Source: Actinomycetota bacterium (GTDB lineage Bacteria > Actinomycetota > Actinomycetes > S36-B12 > GCA-2699445). Taken from it: a stretch of DNA of 40,327 nt. The notes below the pieces were generated by a model. The model searched no databases, was not told the origin of the DNA, and saw only the letters and a program-made list of their open reading frames with translations. Made by a program: the position numbers and the translations under genes. Positions 8,834-16,851 of this stretch are shown here, piece by piece (within the stretch, counting starts at the first letter, position 1; each line of letters opens with the position of its first letter). The stretch is taken from NCBI GenBank assembly GCA_020438795.1, contig JAGQTY010000019.1, positions 1 through 40,327 on the forward strand. The letters run 5' to 3'.

Positions 8834-8941
8834 CACCCGCCCCCGCTAGATACGCTGACCAACTAGTGCGCTCCAGTTACAGTATCCGAGGTGGTTTGCC
8901 CCCTACGGGCTTGAGCGTCAGCATCGGCAGAACTAGCTGTG

Positions 8942-9235
8942 TCACGTCTCGGGCTTGAGGCGGAGACTGCACGACGTAAAGAGGTCGAGCTGGACCTCGA
9001 ATTGCGCAACGTTGGGTGAGTGGTCAAGGTGTGTTGGCTCCACCTGATCGCAAATCGCAAAGTTGAGCAGCCCCACTTCACTCAGGACAACTCTGGCCAA
9101 GGCGGGCCGCACCCGTAATCGAGCGTCGACGTTGACCCACCTGCCAAGAAGGGGTGACAGCGTCCGTTGACGACGCTCGCAATAGTCGGCTGAGTTTGTC
9201 GACAGCCAAGCACTCGGGAAGCTGCTTGATGCCAC
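8942..9235 (-). CDS. Possible small hypothetical protein (weak)
   Basis: A 97-codon frame with moderately biased third positions and a GGAG about nine bases before the ATG. No family is recognised and no signal peptide or membrane segment is seen. It includes one copy of the GTTTGTCGACAGC motif. The 8834-9341 interval otherwise contains no convincing gene; it may be a decayed insertion. Confidence 0.22.
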   Translation of the reverse strand: MASSSFPSAWLSTNSADYCERRQRTLSPLLGRWVNVDARLRVRPALARVVLSEVGLLNFAICDQVEPTHLDHSPNVAQFEVQLDLFTSCSLRLKPET

Positions 9236-9278
9236 TGGCTCCGCCCGGGCGGCGTCTTACGGGACGTTTGTCGACAGC
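9194..9278. repeat. GTTTGTCGACAGC motif, two of three copies
   Basis: GTTTGTCGACAGC occurs at 9194-9206 and as part of a 17-base unit GGACGTTTGTCGACAGC at 9262-9278. The same 17 bases recur at 10201-10217, on the other side of the two-TM gene. The core GTCGAC is palindromic. Spacing and exactness exceed chance expectation; recombination or regulatory sites are possible. Confidence 0.55.
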
Positions 9279-9341
9279 ACGAAGACGGTGCCCGGCTGGC
9301 GCGATGTGCCCTGTGATCGGCTCCCACCAGCCTGCAGAGGC

Positions 9342-10034
9342 TCACTCGTTAGCGAGAAAACCCTTGGCCGTGAGCTTGAACGCTATGCCGTTGTCCCGTT
9401 CGTAACGCACACCTCGAACGCGAGAGTAGTTCTGTCGTCGGGCCGCCTTGGCGAGCTTGCGGTTCACCTTGTCGATCGGGGGCTCCCACCCGGCAAAACC
9501 GCTGTAGACCTCGAATGTGCAAGAGACCGGACGAGTCTTGGCAGTCGGAGGCAGATCCGACTCGAAGGTGATCGTGACGCCATCAACTTCACGCGGATGT
9601 TGGTCCTTCAGTCGAACGGCCCGTCGACCCATGATCGGCATGGTTGAGCTGATGCGTTGCTCAGCGATTTGCGCTCGAGGCTGCCCGCGTATCGCCGTCA
9701 GGGGCTGTAGCCCAACCTGCGACTCCATGGTCGTGTCCCGAGGACGTCCACCCTTCAACTCAAACAGGGAGTACGTCACGTAGCCGTGCTCCCTCTCAAG
9801 TGCTCGACGACGCTTGAGGGATCGGCGCACTGGCACGATGGCGATCACGGTCGCCGTGAACAGGGCAGCCATCACCAGTGCCAGCCAGTTCGACTCAGTG
9901 GCCCATCCGATGACCGCCAAGGCTACCCCCAGGCAGGCGACAGAGAGTCCGGCGATCTCCGTCATGGCCGCCGCAAGGCCGTACGACATGCCTGGCTGGA
10001 GTTGGTACTCCGAGTCAGTTCGCCTCAACTTCAT
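9342..10034 (-). CDS. Two-TM membrane protein of unknown function
   Basis: A 230-residue protein. Two adjacent hydrophobic segments (about residues 15-40 and 45-66) form a likely hairpin, followed by a basic stretch (RRSLKRRRALERE) and a ~160-residue soluble, probably cytoplasmic, domain rich in charged residues. No catalytic motif or family is recognised. AAAGGA eight to nine bases upstream selects the ATG at 10034 over an in-frame start further upstream. It sits within the element's cargo. A membrane-anchored sensor or stress protein is possible, but there is no evidence for a function. Confidence 0.6.
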   Translation of the reverse strand: MKLRRTDSEYQLQPGMSYGLAAAMTEIAGLSVACLGVALAVIGWATESNWLALVMAALFTATVIAIVPVRRSLKRRRALEREHGYVTYSLFELKGGRPRDTTMESQVGLQPLTAIRGQPRAQIAEQRISSTMPIMGRRAVRLKDQHPREVDGVTITFESDLPPTAKTRPVSCTFEVYSGFAGWEPPIDKVNRKLAKAARRQNYSRVRGVRYERDNGIAFKLTAKGFLANE

Positions 10035-10200
10035 TGCCAGATTCCTTTGCCGACCGCCATCTACGCTTCGGCATTCCCCGTTGACCGGCCACCCAAACGG
10101 AGGCGTGTATCGCCAAAGGGTCCGAATCCAACAGTTCAGGCAATTCTCGGCCTGCATCCAGGTCCACCGTCGACAACTGTTCCCTCCACTGGGGGAGTGT

Positions 10201-10217
10201 GGACGTTTGTCGACAGC
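10201..10217. repeat. GTTTGTCGACAGC motif, third copy (17-base unit)
   Basis: An exact 17-base copy of 9262-9278. The two copies flank the two-TM membrane protein gene (9342-10034), about 0.9 kb apart and in direct orientation. Confidence 0.55.
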
Positions 10218-10229
10218 CGAGAATCATGC

Positions 10230-10487
10230 GGTCCTCGACTGGGTCGAAGGCCTTGCCGTCCTCGAAGGGATAGCCCGCGAAGCGACGCATGAGCAGCAGG
10301 CCGAGAAGGCTAACAGGCCCAAGCTCATCCTTGTTGCGACCGCTGAGAGCGCGAGCGGGTTGTCGTCGACGCGAGCACTTGGAAGACCATCACGATGGTC
10401 CACATCCCGGTGCCGAAGACCTCGATGCTCACCGCGGCGAACAGGAGCCGATAGTCTCGCGAAGCCAGTGGCTGGCCGCCGGGCACG
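10230..10487 (-). pseudogene. MFS transporter remnant, frameshifted and truncated
   Basis: Starting at GTG 10487, the minus strand reads a typical MFS N-terminus: residues RDYRLLFAAVSIEVFGTGMW followed by TIVMVFQVLA, then shifts frame. The next MFS-like stretch (DDNPLALSAVATRMSLGLLAF) is in another frame and a third follows in the remaining frame (LGPVSLLGLLLMRRF). The first frame stops at 10325. The rest of a ~400-residue transporter is missing. The gene starts about 24 bases after the ABC-F stop, so it was probably an operon partner, for example a drug efflux pump, now lost. Residues after this point (GYPFEDGKAFDPVED) are not recognised. Confidence 0.62.
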
Positions 10488-10510
10488 TGTCCGGTTGAGG
10501 ATCTTCTCGC

Positions 10511-12166
10511 TTATCCCAGCGCCTCGCCTTCGACCATCGAAGTCAGTTCGAGGCTCGGCCATTCGTCGACGTCGCGGAGCAGCTGCCGGTCGTGCGTTGA
10601 CAGGACGACCGCCGCTGCGGTCGCTCCGAGCGCGTCGGTGAGTTCGTCAACGAGCGCGATGGAAAGGTGGTTGGTGGGTTCGTCCAAGAGCAGCACATGC
10701 GGGCGCATCGCGAGCACGAGTGCAAGATTGAGCCGGCGCTGCTGCCCCATCGAGAGCTCGCCCACTCGTTTGCCCGCCTCGCGCGGGCGCAGGAGACCAA
10801 GCTGAGATAGGCCGATCGCATCCGATTCCTGCAAGGTGCCTTCGGACACGAGCGCGCCGACGTGCGTGGCGTACAACTCGCTCGCTCTCCGACCGGGCGG
10901 CAGCGCCGTTTCCTGATGGAGAAGGCCGAGGCGCGTGCTCCGAGGCATCCGAACCGCTCCGGTGTCCGGCGATAGCTCACCACCAACCACGCTCAGCAGT
11001 GTGGACTTGCCGGCACCGTTCGGGCCGGTCACGACGAGACGGCCGCGGTGGGACAGTGAGAACGACACTGGCTGGCTCAACCGCCCAGCGACGCTGACGT
11101 GATCGACGCTGAGCAGAACCGCGCCAGTTCGTGTGGGGAGGTCGGGGAACCGGAAGAGCTCAGGAGGTTCCGGCACGGTGACGGCGTGGGCTTCGAGTGC
11201 TTTCTGGCGTCGGTGGACGTTCTGCACGAGCCCGCCGGCCCGGGTGGCGCGCCCATGCTTGTTGGTGCCCTTCTCTGGTCTCCACCCCGAGACGAGTCGG
11301 TTCTGCGCAGAGCTGAGACTGTCCTGCAGCCGAACATGCTCGGCCTGCTGGCGGTCGTACTCCTGTTCCCAGCGTTCCCGCTCGGCCCGGCGTCCCTCCC
11401 GGTAGCCGGCATAGCCGTTTCCGTACACGCGCGGCCGATCGTCCGGCGTCGGGTCGAGGTCGACGATGGTCTCGGCGATGTCGGACAGCAGCGCGCGATC
11501 GTGGCTGACGACGACCATACCCCCACTCCGTGCTCGCAGCTGCGCGGTCAGGAACTCAAGCCCACTTCGGTCGAGGTGGTTGGTGGGCTCATCAAGCAGA
11601 AGGAAGTCGTGATCGGCGCCCAGGAGGCACGCCAGCCGTACCCGGTAACGCTGTCCCACCGAAAGGTCCGCGAGAAGCCTGGTCGTGTCCGTCTCCGCGT
11701 CGAGTGCTTCGAGCGCGATCTGCACGCGCCGTTCGGCATCCCACGCATCAAGCGCTTCGGCATGTTCCAACGCGGCCGCGTACTCCTCCTCCGCACGGTC
11801 CGTGCCGTCCGCGAGAGCGAGAGCAGCCGCGTCGAGTCCAGCCAACGCGGCCAGTGGTTCGGCGATCGCCTCCGCGACCGCCTGCCCAACAGTTCGACCG
11901 TCAGCGGCGGCCATCTCTTGCTCGGCAACACCGATCGTGCCGATGCAGCGGACTGTTCCGCTGTCCGGGACCAGGACGCCAGCCAGGACCTGCAGGAGGG
12001 TCGATTTTCCTCGCCCGTTCTCTCCCACGATCGCGACACGCGATGAGGAAGTGAGGGTGAGGTCGACATGGTGGAGGACGGGTGTGGCTCCGCGCGTCAA
12101 AGACACATCGGAAGTGATGAGTTGCGCGCGATGGCGCGCCGGATGACAGTTCGTCGGGGTGAGCAT
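10511..12166 (-). CDS. ABC-F ATPase, antibiotic-resistance/ribosomal-protection type
   Basis: A 551-residue protein with two ABC domains and no membrane segment. Domain 1: Walker A GENGRGKST (about 48-56), signature LSVGQ, Walker B FLLLDEPTNHLD. A charged interdomain linker of about 80 residues contains the antibiotic-resistance-type region. Domain 2: GPNGAGKST, signature LSMGQ, VLLLDEPTNHLS. Its length resembles TlrC/LmrC-type proteins of streptomycetes, which displace macrolides, lincosamides or related drugs from the ribosome. The drug cannot be predicted. AAGGA lies six bases before the ATG at 12166; a longer in-frame extension is possible but disfavoured. A leader with a hexapeptide frame precedes it and a decayed MFS gene follows. 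Confidence 0.85.
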   Translation of the reverse strand: MLTPTNCHPARHRAQLITSDVSLTRGATPVLHHVDLTLTSSSRVAIVGENGRGKSTLLQVLAGVLVPDSGTVRCIGTIGVAEQEMAAADGRTVGQAVAEAIAEPLAALAGLDAAALALADGTDRAEEEYAAALEHAEALDAWDAERRVQIALEALDAETDTTRLLADLSVGQRYRVRLACLLGADHDFLLLDEPTNHLDRSGLEFLTAQLRARSGGMVVVSHDRALLSDIAETIVDLDPTPDDRPRVYGNGYAGYREGRRAERERWEQEYDRQQAEHVRLQDSLSSAQNRLVSGWRPEKGTNKHGRATRAGGLVQNVHRRQKALEAHAVTVPEPPELFRFPDLPTRTGAVLLSVDHVSVAGRLSQPVSFSLSHRGRLVVTGPNGAGKSTLLSVVGGELSPDTGAVRMPRSTRLGLLHQETALPPGRRASELYATHVGALVSEGTLQESDAIGLSQLGLLRPREAGKRVGELSMGQQRRLNLALVLAMRPHVLLLDEPTNHLSIALVDELTDALGATAAAVVLSTHDRQLLRDVDEWPSLELTSMVEGEALG

Positions 12167-12345
12167 TGCAGTCCTTCGAGACGACGCACCACCAGCCACA
12201 GACAGGCAAATAGGGTGCGCAAGTGACGGCGACCCCGGAAGGGTCAGAACGAGCGGCCGCCGCAGTGTCGGATTACTCAACGAGCGCGGTAGGCCAACTC
12301 AGCCGTCAGAGGAAGTAGAAATGCATGACGCAAGTCTACCGCGCC
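12167..12345 (-). promoter_or_regulatory. Likely attenuation leader of the ABC-F gene, with hexapeptide frame MHFYFL
   Basis: On the minus strand TAGACT (a TAnnnT -10 box) is followed by TGCGTC and ATG, so a leaderless mRNA would begin at 12326. The first frame, 12326-12306, encodes MHFYFL and stops. Downstream, the RNA can form GACCC/GGGTC (12231-12245) and GCGCACC/GGTGCGT hairpins, the latter just before the AAGGA of the ABC-F gene. Short leader peptides that stall drug-bound ribosomes are a known way of inducing ABC-F and erm genes. A 9-base inverted repeat GCGCGGTAG/CTACCGCGC spans the peptide frame. The interpretation is inferred. Confidence 0.5.
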
Positions 12346-12384
12346 ACGTCGATGGACCTTCCGCTCAACTACGCGATCACTAGA

Positions 12385-12864
12385 AGGGCGGCACACAGAG
12401 GACGAGATTCGCTCCATCAGCCGCCGCTACCTCACCTGTAACCACCGCGCAGCGCATCGCTATCGCACTCGGGATGCCACATTCGCTGTCCGCCGCCACG
12501 AGGTATGGGGGGAAGGCAGCACGGCGGTCGCCTCGGACTCCACCCACTTCCGGTCCTACGAGCAGAACATCTTCACCGAATGGCACGCCCGCTACGGCGG
12601 CCAGGCATCCTGATCTACCGGGACGTCGAACGCGGTTCCGTGGTCGGGCACAGCCAAGCCCTGCGAGCCTGAGCCAGCGAAGTGCACGCCATGTTGGTCG
12701 ACCTGAACACCCGTGCTGCTCCAAGACCTACCGCAGACGACAACTGGAGCCAGATACGGGCACTCGCCGACCGGCGAGCGCTCACGCCCCTGTTCTGGCA
12801 ACACGTCCAACCCCACGGAGAAGCGAAACTCGACCTCACCCGCCGACTGCCCCTCCCCGCGTAA
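12385..12864 (+). pseudogene. Tn3-family transposase (TnpA) C-terminal remnant
   Basis: In one frame, residues near 12475-12613 read HEVWGEGSTAVASDSTHF then EQNIFTEWHARYGG, the well-conserved catalytic region of Tn3 transposases. A frameshift at about 12610 moves to a second frame (LIYRDVERGSVVGHSQ). After a deletion the extreme C-terminus appears (LADRRALTPLFWQHVQPHGE, stop 12862-12864). More than 800 of about 1,000 residues are missing. No Tn3 38-bp terminal repeat was identified. It marks an earlier transposition that probably helped assemble the cargo. Confidence 0.75.
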
Positions 12865-12982
12865 GTCTTACTTGGGGCTCATGACCGCACCGTTACCGAC
12901 ACCACGTGTTGGCGGCGAGCTCACGAACAGCGGGCCAGCTGCAGCGGTGTTGTCGTTGGAGGAGCCACTCTCCAAGGTGCCG

Positions 12983-13018
12983 CCTACTCCTTGACAACAA
13001 TTCTTGTCAAGGAGTAGG
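12983..13018. promoter_or_regulatory. Perfect 15-bp inverted repeat over the arsR-like promoter (operator)
   Basis: CCTACTCCTTGACAA (12983-12997), a 6-base spacer and TTGTCAAGGAGTAGG (13004-13018) form a perfect palindrome. A -35 box TTGACA (12991-12996), 18 bases and a -10 box TAGGCT (13015-13020) lie inside or at its edge, and the ATG at 13027 is six bases further on. An ArsR-family dimer bound here would block RNA polymerase, giving autorepression, and the mRNA would be leaderless. Confidence 0.82.
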
Positions 13019-13026
13019 CTGAGGTC

Positions 13027-13605
13027 ATGCGAGACGTCGAGGTCATCGAAAGCGCGCGGGCAGCTGCCGCGGCGCTGGATCCGGTTCATGCCCGGCTGCT
13101 CGGCGAGTTGACCGTCCCGGCATCCGCCGCCGGACTCGCCGCCCGGGTCGGCCTCGCGCGCCAGAAGGTCAACTACCATCTCAAGGCGCTCGAGGCGCAC
13201 GGCCTGGTGGAGCTTTGCGAGGAGCGCCGCCACGGGGGTATCACGGAGCGGGTGATGCAGGCTTCGGCGGCGTCATACGTGGTGTCGCCGGCGGTCCTCA
13301 GTGCGTCTGCCGCCAACCCGGAAAGCAACGCAGACCACCTGTCGGCGGGCTACCTCGTCGCGCTGGCCGGGCGACTGGTCCGCGAGGTCGGAGCCTTGGT
13401 GCGTCGGGCCGATGCGTCCGGAACGCGCCTGTCGACGCTGACCATCGACACGCAGATCGGCTTCCGGTCAGCCGCCGACCGGGCTGCCTTCACCAACGAT
13501 GTGACCGCTGCGGTCCTGGACTTGGCCGCTCGCTACCACCATGACGACGGGCGCCCACACCGGCTCGTCGTCGCCGCCCACCCCCTTCCTGAGGAGAGCG
13601 CATGA
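13027..13605 (+). CDS. ArsR-family winged-helix transcriptional regulator
   Basis: A 192-residue protein with an N-terminal ArsR/HTH_20-type winged helix (about 14-80: PVHARLLGEL...LAARVGLARQKVNYHLKALEAHGLV, then a wing) and a C-terminal helical domain of about 110 residues. No metal-binding cysteine motif (CxC) is present, so it is unlikely to be a classic metal sensor. It is immediately preceded by a perfect operator-like palindrome and overlaps the next gene by 4 bases (ATGA). ArsR-type repressors paired with SRPBCC/AHSA1 proteins are widespread; the repressor probably controls itself and the partner. The ligand is unknown. Confidence 0.88.
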   Translation: MRDVEVIESARAAAAALDPVHARLLGELTVPASAAGLAARVGLARQKVNYHLKALEAHGLVELCEERRHGGITERVMQASAASYVVSPAVLSASAANPESNADHLSAGYLVALAGRLVREVGALVRRADASGTRLSTLTIDTQIGFRSAADRAAFTNDVTAAVLDLAARYHHDDGRPHRLVVAAHPLPEESA

Positions 13606-14393
13606 GCACAACGCCGACCGTCCCCTACCGCCTGGAGTTCAGCGTCGAGGTTACCGGTACCCCGGAGCAGGTCTGGCAGGCCATCGCCACAGCCAAAGGC
13701 ATGAGCGCATGGTTCCTGCCGACCGAGATGGAGGAGCGTGATGGAGGCGCCCTGCACTTCAGCATGGGCCCGGAGATGGGCTCGGACGGCCACGTCACCG
13801 GCTGGGAGCCGCCGCGACGCATTGTCTACGAGGAGGACTGGGCTGCCCTCATGGGCAAGGACCCCGACGCGCTCAGCCCGCTGACCTCGGAGTTCATCGT
13901 CGACGCGCAATCCGGCGGCACCTGCGTCGTGCGCGTCACCAGCAGCGGCTTCGGCACCGGCGCCGACTGGGAGTCAGAGTGGTGGGACGACATGGGCACC
14001 AATTGGATGCCGTTCTTCGACAACCTGCGCCTCTACCTGGCGCACTTCCCCGGCCAGGAGGCCACACAGCTGGAGGTCAGCGCCTCCCACCCCAGCGACG
14101 CGGAGACGCTCTGGACGATCCTGGGCGAGGCCCTCGGGCTCGGAACCGAGGGCGCGACGGTCGAAATCCGGGGCGCCACAGGCACGGTCGAGCGTATCGG
14201 CGAGCGGCAGGCGCTGGTCCGGCTCACCGCGCCTGTGCCCGGGATGCTCAGCATCTTCACACACGGACAGGGCGACGGCAAAGCCATCGCGGGCGTACGG
14301 GCGTACCTGTTCTCCGCCGACGCGCCCGCCTACCTGCGGCGCGAGGAGCCCAACTGGCAGGCCTGGCTGGAAGGGCTCCCCGTCTCAGACTGA
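13602..14393 (+). CDS. SRPBCC/AHSA1-type START-like domain protein
   Basis: A 263-residue protein. Residues about 8-150 form an AHSA1/SRPBCC ligand-binding fold, beginning with FSVEVTGTPEQVWQAIATAKGMSAWFLP, the usual first strand and helix. A second, shorter SRPBCC-like half follows (about 155-255: EVSASHPSDAETLWTILGEAL). The double domain is longer than the common ~150-residue form. The ATG start overlaps the arsR-like stop (ATGA), so the two are one operon. Members bind hydrophobic ligands or act as co-chaperones; a role in binding a hydrophobic compound sensed by the partner is only inferred. Confidence 0.85.
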   Translation: MSTTPTVPYRLEFSVEVTGTPEQVWQAIATAKGMSAWFLPTEMEERDGGALHFSMGPEMGSDGHVTGWEPPRRIVYEEDWAALMGKDPDALSPLTSEFIVDAQSGGTCVVRVTSSGFGTGADWESEWWDDMGTNWMPFFDNLRLYLAHFPGQEATQLEVSASHPSDAETLWTILGEALGLGTEGATVEIRGATGTVERIGERQALVRLTAPVPGMLSIFTHGQGDGKAIAGVRAYLFSADAPAYLRREEPNWQAWLEGLPVSD

Positions 14394-14616
14394 CCGCCAC
14401 GACAGTGAGTTGCCTTCGACACGGCCCGAGTCTTCCTGAGGCTCAATCAGATCACCCCACCGCAATGTCCACAAGAATTGGTCGTCGAACGTACCCTGGC
14501 TCTAGCCGCTGACGCGATCGATCGGAAGCAATACGCAGGCTTCCTCCGAAGCTGACCACGGTTGGCGGAAATCGGTCGTTGTTGCACCGCTGGAGGAAGA
14601 GGAACATCCTGGAGGT

Positions 14617-15612
14617 GTGGAACCATCAGGAGACGGTGTCGCTGGAGCTAGACCGGGTACGATGCCCGGCGCAGCCTGGGCCTGGTTCGCTGCTTGGATG
14701 GTCGTAGGCAGCATCTCCGCTTTGGTCGCTATATCGATCGCCAGCATCGGACTGCTGTTGGCCCCGTTGGCACTGCTCGGAATGCTCGTACTGTTCATCC
14801 GAGAAGACTCGCGCGCATCCGTCTCCGGATTCATCTCCGGATTAGGACTTCCGCTGCTGTGGGTAGCCTGGCTGAATCTGGGCGGCCCGGGTCAATGGGA
14901 GGAGAGAACCGCTACAAGCGTCAGCGGTGGGGAACTCCTGAACCCTTGGCCGTGGCTGATGGCCGGACTCTTGCTGATCGGAATCGGCTTCGCAGGTCAG
15001 ATTCTTGCGCGTCTCCGCAGGCGCCCGGCCCACGTGCCCGTCAACTACCCGCCCCACATTTCATCAGTCGCACTGACTCTCGGCCCCTACCAGCTCTCGG
15101 AGCCCGAGTTCCGGCCCGGGACGGCAGCGGGTCCTGGCTCAGAAACCAGTTCGCACAGCTCCACTATGGTGAATCCGGCGGCAGAGCGACATTCGGGTGC
15201 TCGGTGGCTACCTCTTCGGGACGAGGAGTCCAGCGCGGATTGGCAAAAGGAAACCCGACCTACACGAGGTCGGGTGGGTACTACCAATGTAGCGCGCAAA
15301 GCAGGTCGTGTGGGGATTTTGTGGTCAGCGCCACTCAGGTGGACGTGTGTGACCTCCAACAGTGTCTGGCATTTGATGTGCGCGAATGTGCTCGCAAGTG
15401 AGTCGAGCCCACCAGTGCCGGCCCACTCCCTCTTCAGCATCACCGAGCAGAACCGTGTAGTTGCCTCTGGGGTTGACCACTCCAACCGGAACTCTCTGTC
15501 GAAGGTGTTCGACCGGATACCCCAAGTCGGAATCATTCGATACGACGACCACCGCATCGACACGTGCCTCGTATACATCAATCAGCATGTGCGACGCGAT
15601 ATTCACATCTGA
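14617..15612 (+). CDS. Membrane protein, function unknown; C-terminal part doubtful
   Basis: The GTG at 14617 opens a 331-codon frame. Residues about 20-140 contain three or four hydrophobic segments, ending with RLRRR, a positive-inside end. After about residue 150 the sequence becomes low-complexity, then crosses a hairpin at 15253-15275 and overlaps the convergent NYN gene by 288 bases. That overlap makes the last ~100 codons unlikely to be the original C-terminus: the gene may have been truncated by rearrangement and reads through. GGAGG is five to eight bases upstream. No family is recognised. Confidence 0.5.
   Translation: MEPSGDGVAGARPGTMPGAAWAWFAAWMVVGSISALVAISIASIGLLLAPLALLGMLVLFIREDSRASVSGFISGLGLPLLWVAWLNLGGPGQWEERTATSVSGGELLNPWPWLMAGLLLIGIGFAGQILARLRRRPAHVPVNYPPHISSVALTLGPYQLSEPEFRPGTAAGPGSETSSHSSTMVNPAAERHSGARWLPLRDEESSADWQKETRPTRGRVGTTNVARKAGRVGILWSAPLRWTCVTSNSVWHLMCANVLASESSPPVPAHSLFSITEQNRVVASGVDHSNRNSLSKVFDRIPQVGIIRYDDHRIDTCLVYINQHVRRDIHI
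15253..15275. terminator. 8-bp hairpin, candidate terminator downstream of the NYN gene
   Basis: ACCCGACC (15253-15260) and GGTCGGGT (15268-15275) form a perfect stem with a TACACGA loop, 50 bases past the stop of the minus-strand NYN gene. There is no strong T-tract. It lies inside the extended frame of the membrane protein gene. Confidence 0.45.
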
Positions 15613-16038
15613 CCCCTTCTCCTCCTTCTTCCGATATCGCACCATGAGCTCGTTTCGATTGGTGAGTCGTACCCAATCGGCATCTGGGAGTGGATCGGCA
15701 GTCGCGTTCAGTGGGCGCGGATCGCGCGGGCCACGAGTCACGAGGGCCGTGCTGGCCTTTACGCTGTAGTGACCTTCCACAATCTCGTCGACACTGCCGC
15801 TCGCCTTCAGCGCTGAGAAGTAGGCTTGTTGCCGCGCTCGAGTGCCGGTCGTTTCGCCTGGGCGAGCAGTGCAGTACACGACTCTCTCGACGGTAGCGCC
15901 GCTCCAATTCCTGCGCTGCGACACCAAATCGGCGACCAAGGACCGGATGTCCAGCCATTTCCAATCGTTGCTGCCAGCGCAGAGCGACTTTCCTCCGTAG
16001 TAGAGGTTGAAAGCATCGACGTAGACCCCCACACGCAT
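15325..16038 (-). CDS. NYN-domain (PIN-like) ribonuclease
   Basis: A 237-residue protein with the NYN fold. Acidic residues at the expected positions form the metal site: D8 (in YVDAFNLYYG, with N11), D144 (KGSDVNIA), D169 and D171 (VSNDSDLG). NYN proteins are metal-dependent nucleases that act on RNA in processing or defence. It ends with a tail of about 25 residues rich in His/Arg. It is a stand-alone gene in the element's cargo, converging on the membrane protein gene, with no toxin-antitoxin partner adjacent. The ATG at 16038 lacks a strong ribosome site. A role in anti-phage defence or RNA turnover is possible but not shown. Confidence 0.82.
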   Translation of the reverse strand: MRVGVYVDAFNLYYGGKSLCAGSNDWKWLDIRSLVADLVSQRRNWSGATVERVVYCTARPGETTGTRARQQAYFSALKASGSVDEIVEGHYSVKASTALVTRGPRDPRPLNATADPLPDADWVRLTNRNELMVRYRKKEEKGSDVNIASHMLIDVYEARVDAVVVVSNDSDLGYPVEHLRQRVPVGVVNPRGNYTVLLGDAEEGVGRHWWARLTCEHIRAHQMPDTVGGHTRPPEWR

Positions 16039-16288
16039 TCCACCAGTCTACGGACCCAGCGGCCCCATCTGACTGCCCGCCCGCGGTCGACCACCCGTGA
16101 GAAACCGTTGGAAGTCGGCAGTTCCGGGGTTTCTCGGCTTGAGCCTGGTCAGCAGCCCCACCGGCCGTACGGTAGCGCTGGACTGATCGGCCCGTACTCG
16201 ACGTCCGTGCTCTTGCCACGGTTCCCGAAACGGCAACTGACTGCCCATAGAATTCGGTGGGGACATCATTCAGTCAGAGGTGGTGTAG

Positions 16289-16750
16289 GTGATTGTGCGT
16301 ATGGGTCGACCAAAGCTGCAAGCGTCCCTCTTGGTGGCGCTGTCGGCCACGGCCGCTGTGGTGGCGGGGTGCGCCGGTGCTTCCGACGTGTGCGGTCAGC
16401 CAGAGACCGCTACGCCGTGGATGGTTCGGCCAGTCCTCTCCGAAGACAAGTCCTGCTTGTTGTCGATAAGCCCGGACAGTGTCTTGGTTGCCGATCGCGG
16501 TGGAGACATGTGTAGCGGCGCCGGTATCGGATACCGCGTTGGCCCCGCAATCGAGCCCACGCCTGAGATCGACGCCACGGACGGCGGTGTACGAATTCCC
16601 GTCACGGCCGCGACCAGCGCCATGAGGGACTCATCACTGGTCATAGCTGGCACCACGGTGGTGGCTGAGTACCACCCAGGAGTCGAACAAGACGGATTCT
16701 TGTTGTTCGAATGCCTGCCGAACAGCGTGTGGCAGTTGAGTGAGGGTTGA
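16289..16750 (+). CDS. Small lipoprotein, function unknown
   Basis: A 153-residue protein with a lipoprotein signal peptide: basic start (RMGRPK), hydrophobic core, and lipobox VVAGC with Cys28 as the lipidation site. The mature part (about 125 residues) has four further cysteines and a beta-rich composition, with no recognised domain. The GTG at 16289 has AGAGGTGG about six bases upstream; an ATG at 16301 is an alternative. It is followed by the IS3-family insertion, whose left end lies 71 bases after its stop, so the gene is intact. Confidence 0.72.
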   Translation: MIVRMGRPKLQASLLVALSATAAVVAGCAGASDVCGQPETATPWMVRPVLSEDKSCLLSISPDSVLVADRGGDMCSGAGIGYRVGPAIEPTPEIDATDGGVRIPVTAATSAMRDSSLVIAGTTVVAEYHPGVEQDGFLLFECLPNSVWQLSEG

Positions 16751-16851
16751 CCATCATGACGAACCTGCCACAGGCACCTGCGCCCCCTCGAGACCTTACC
16801 TACCCGATGAGGCGCCGGCCGTGAACCAGCCCGGCTTTGATGCACACTCGG

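Noticed and set aside
10015..10290. 91-codon minus-strand frame upstream of the two-TM gene
   Set aside because: No ribosome site; its first residues continue the decayed MFS frame and the rest is unrecognised.
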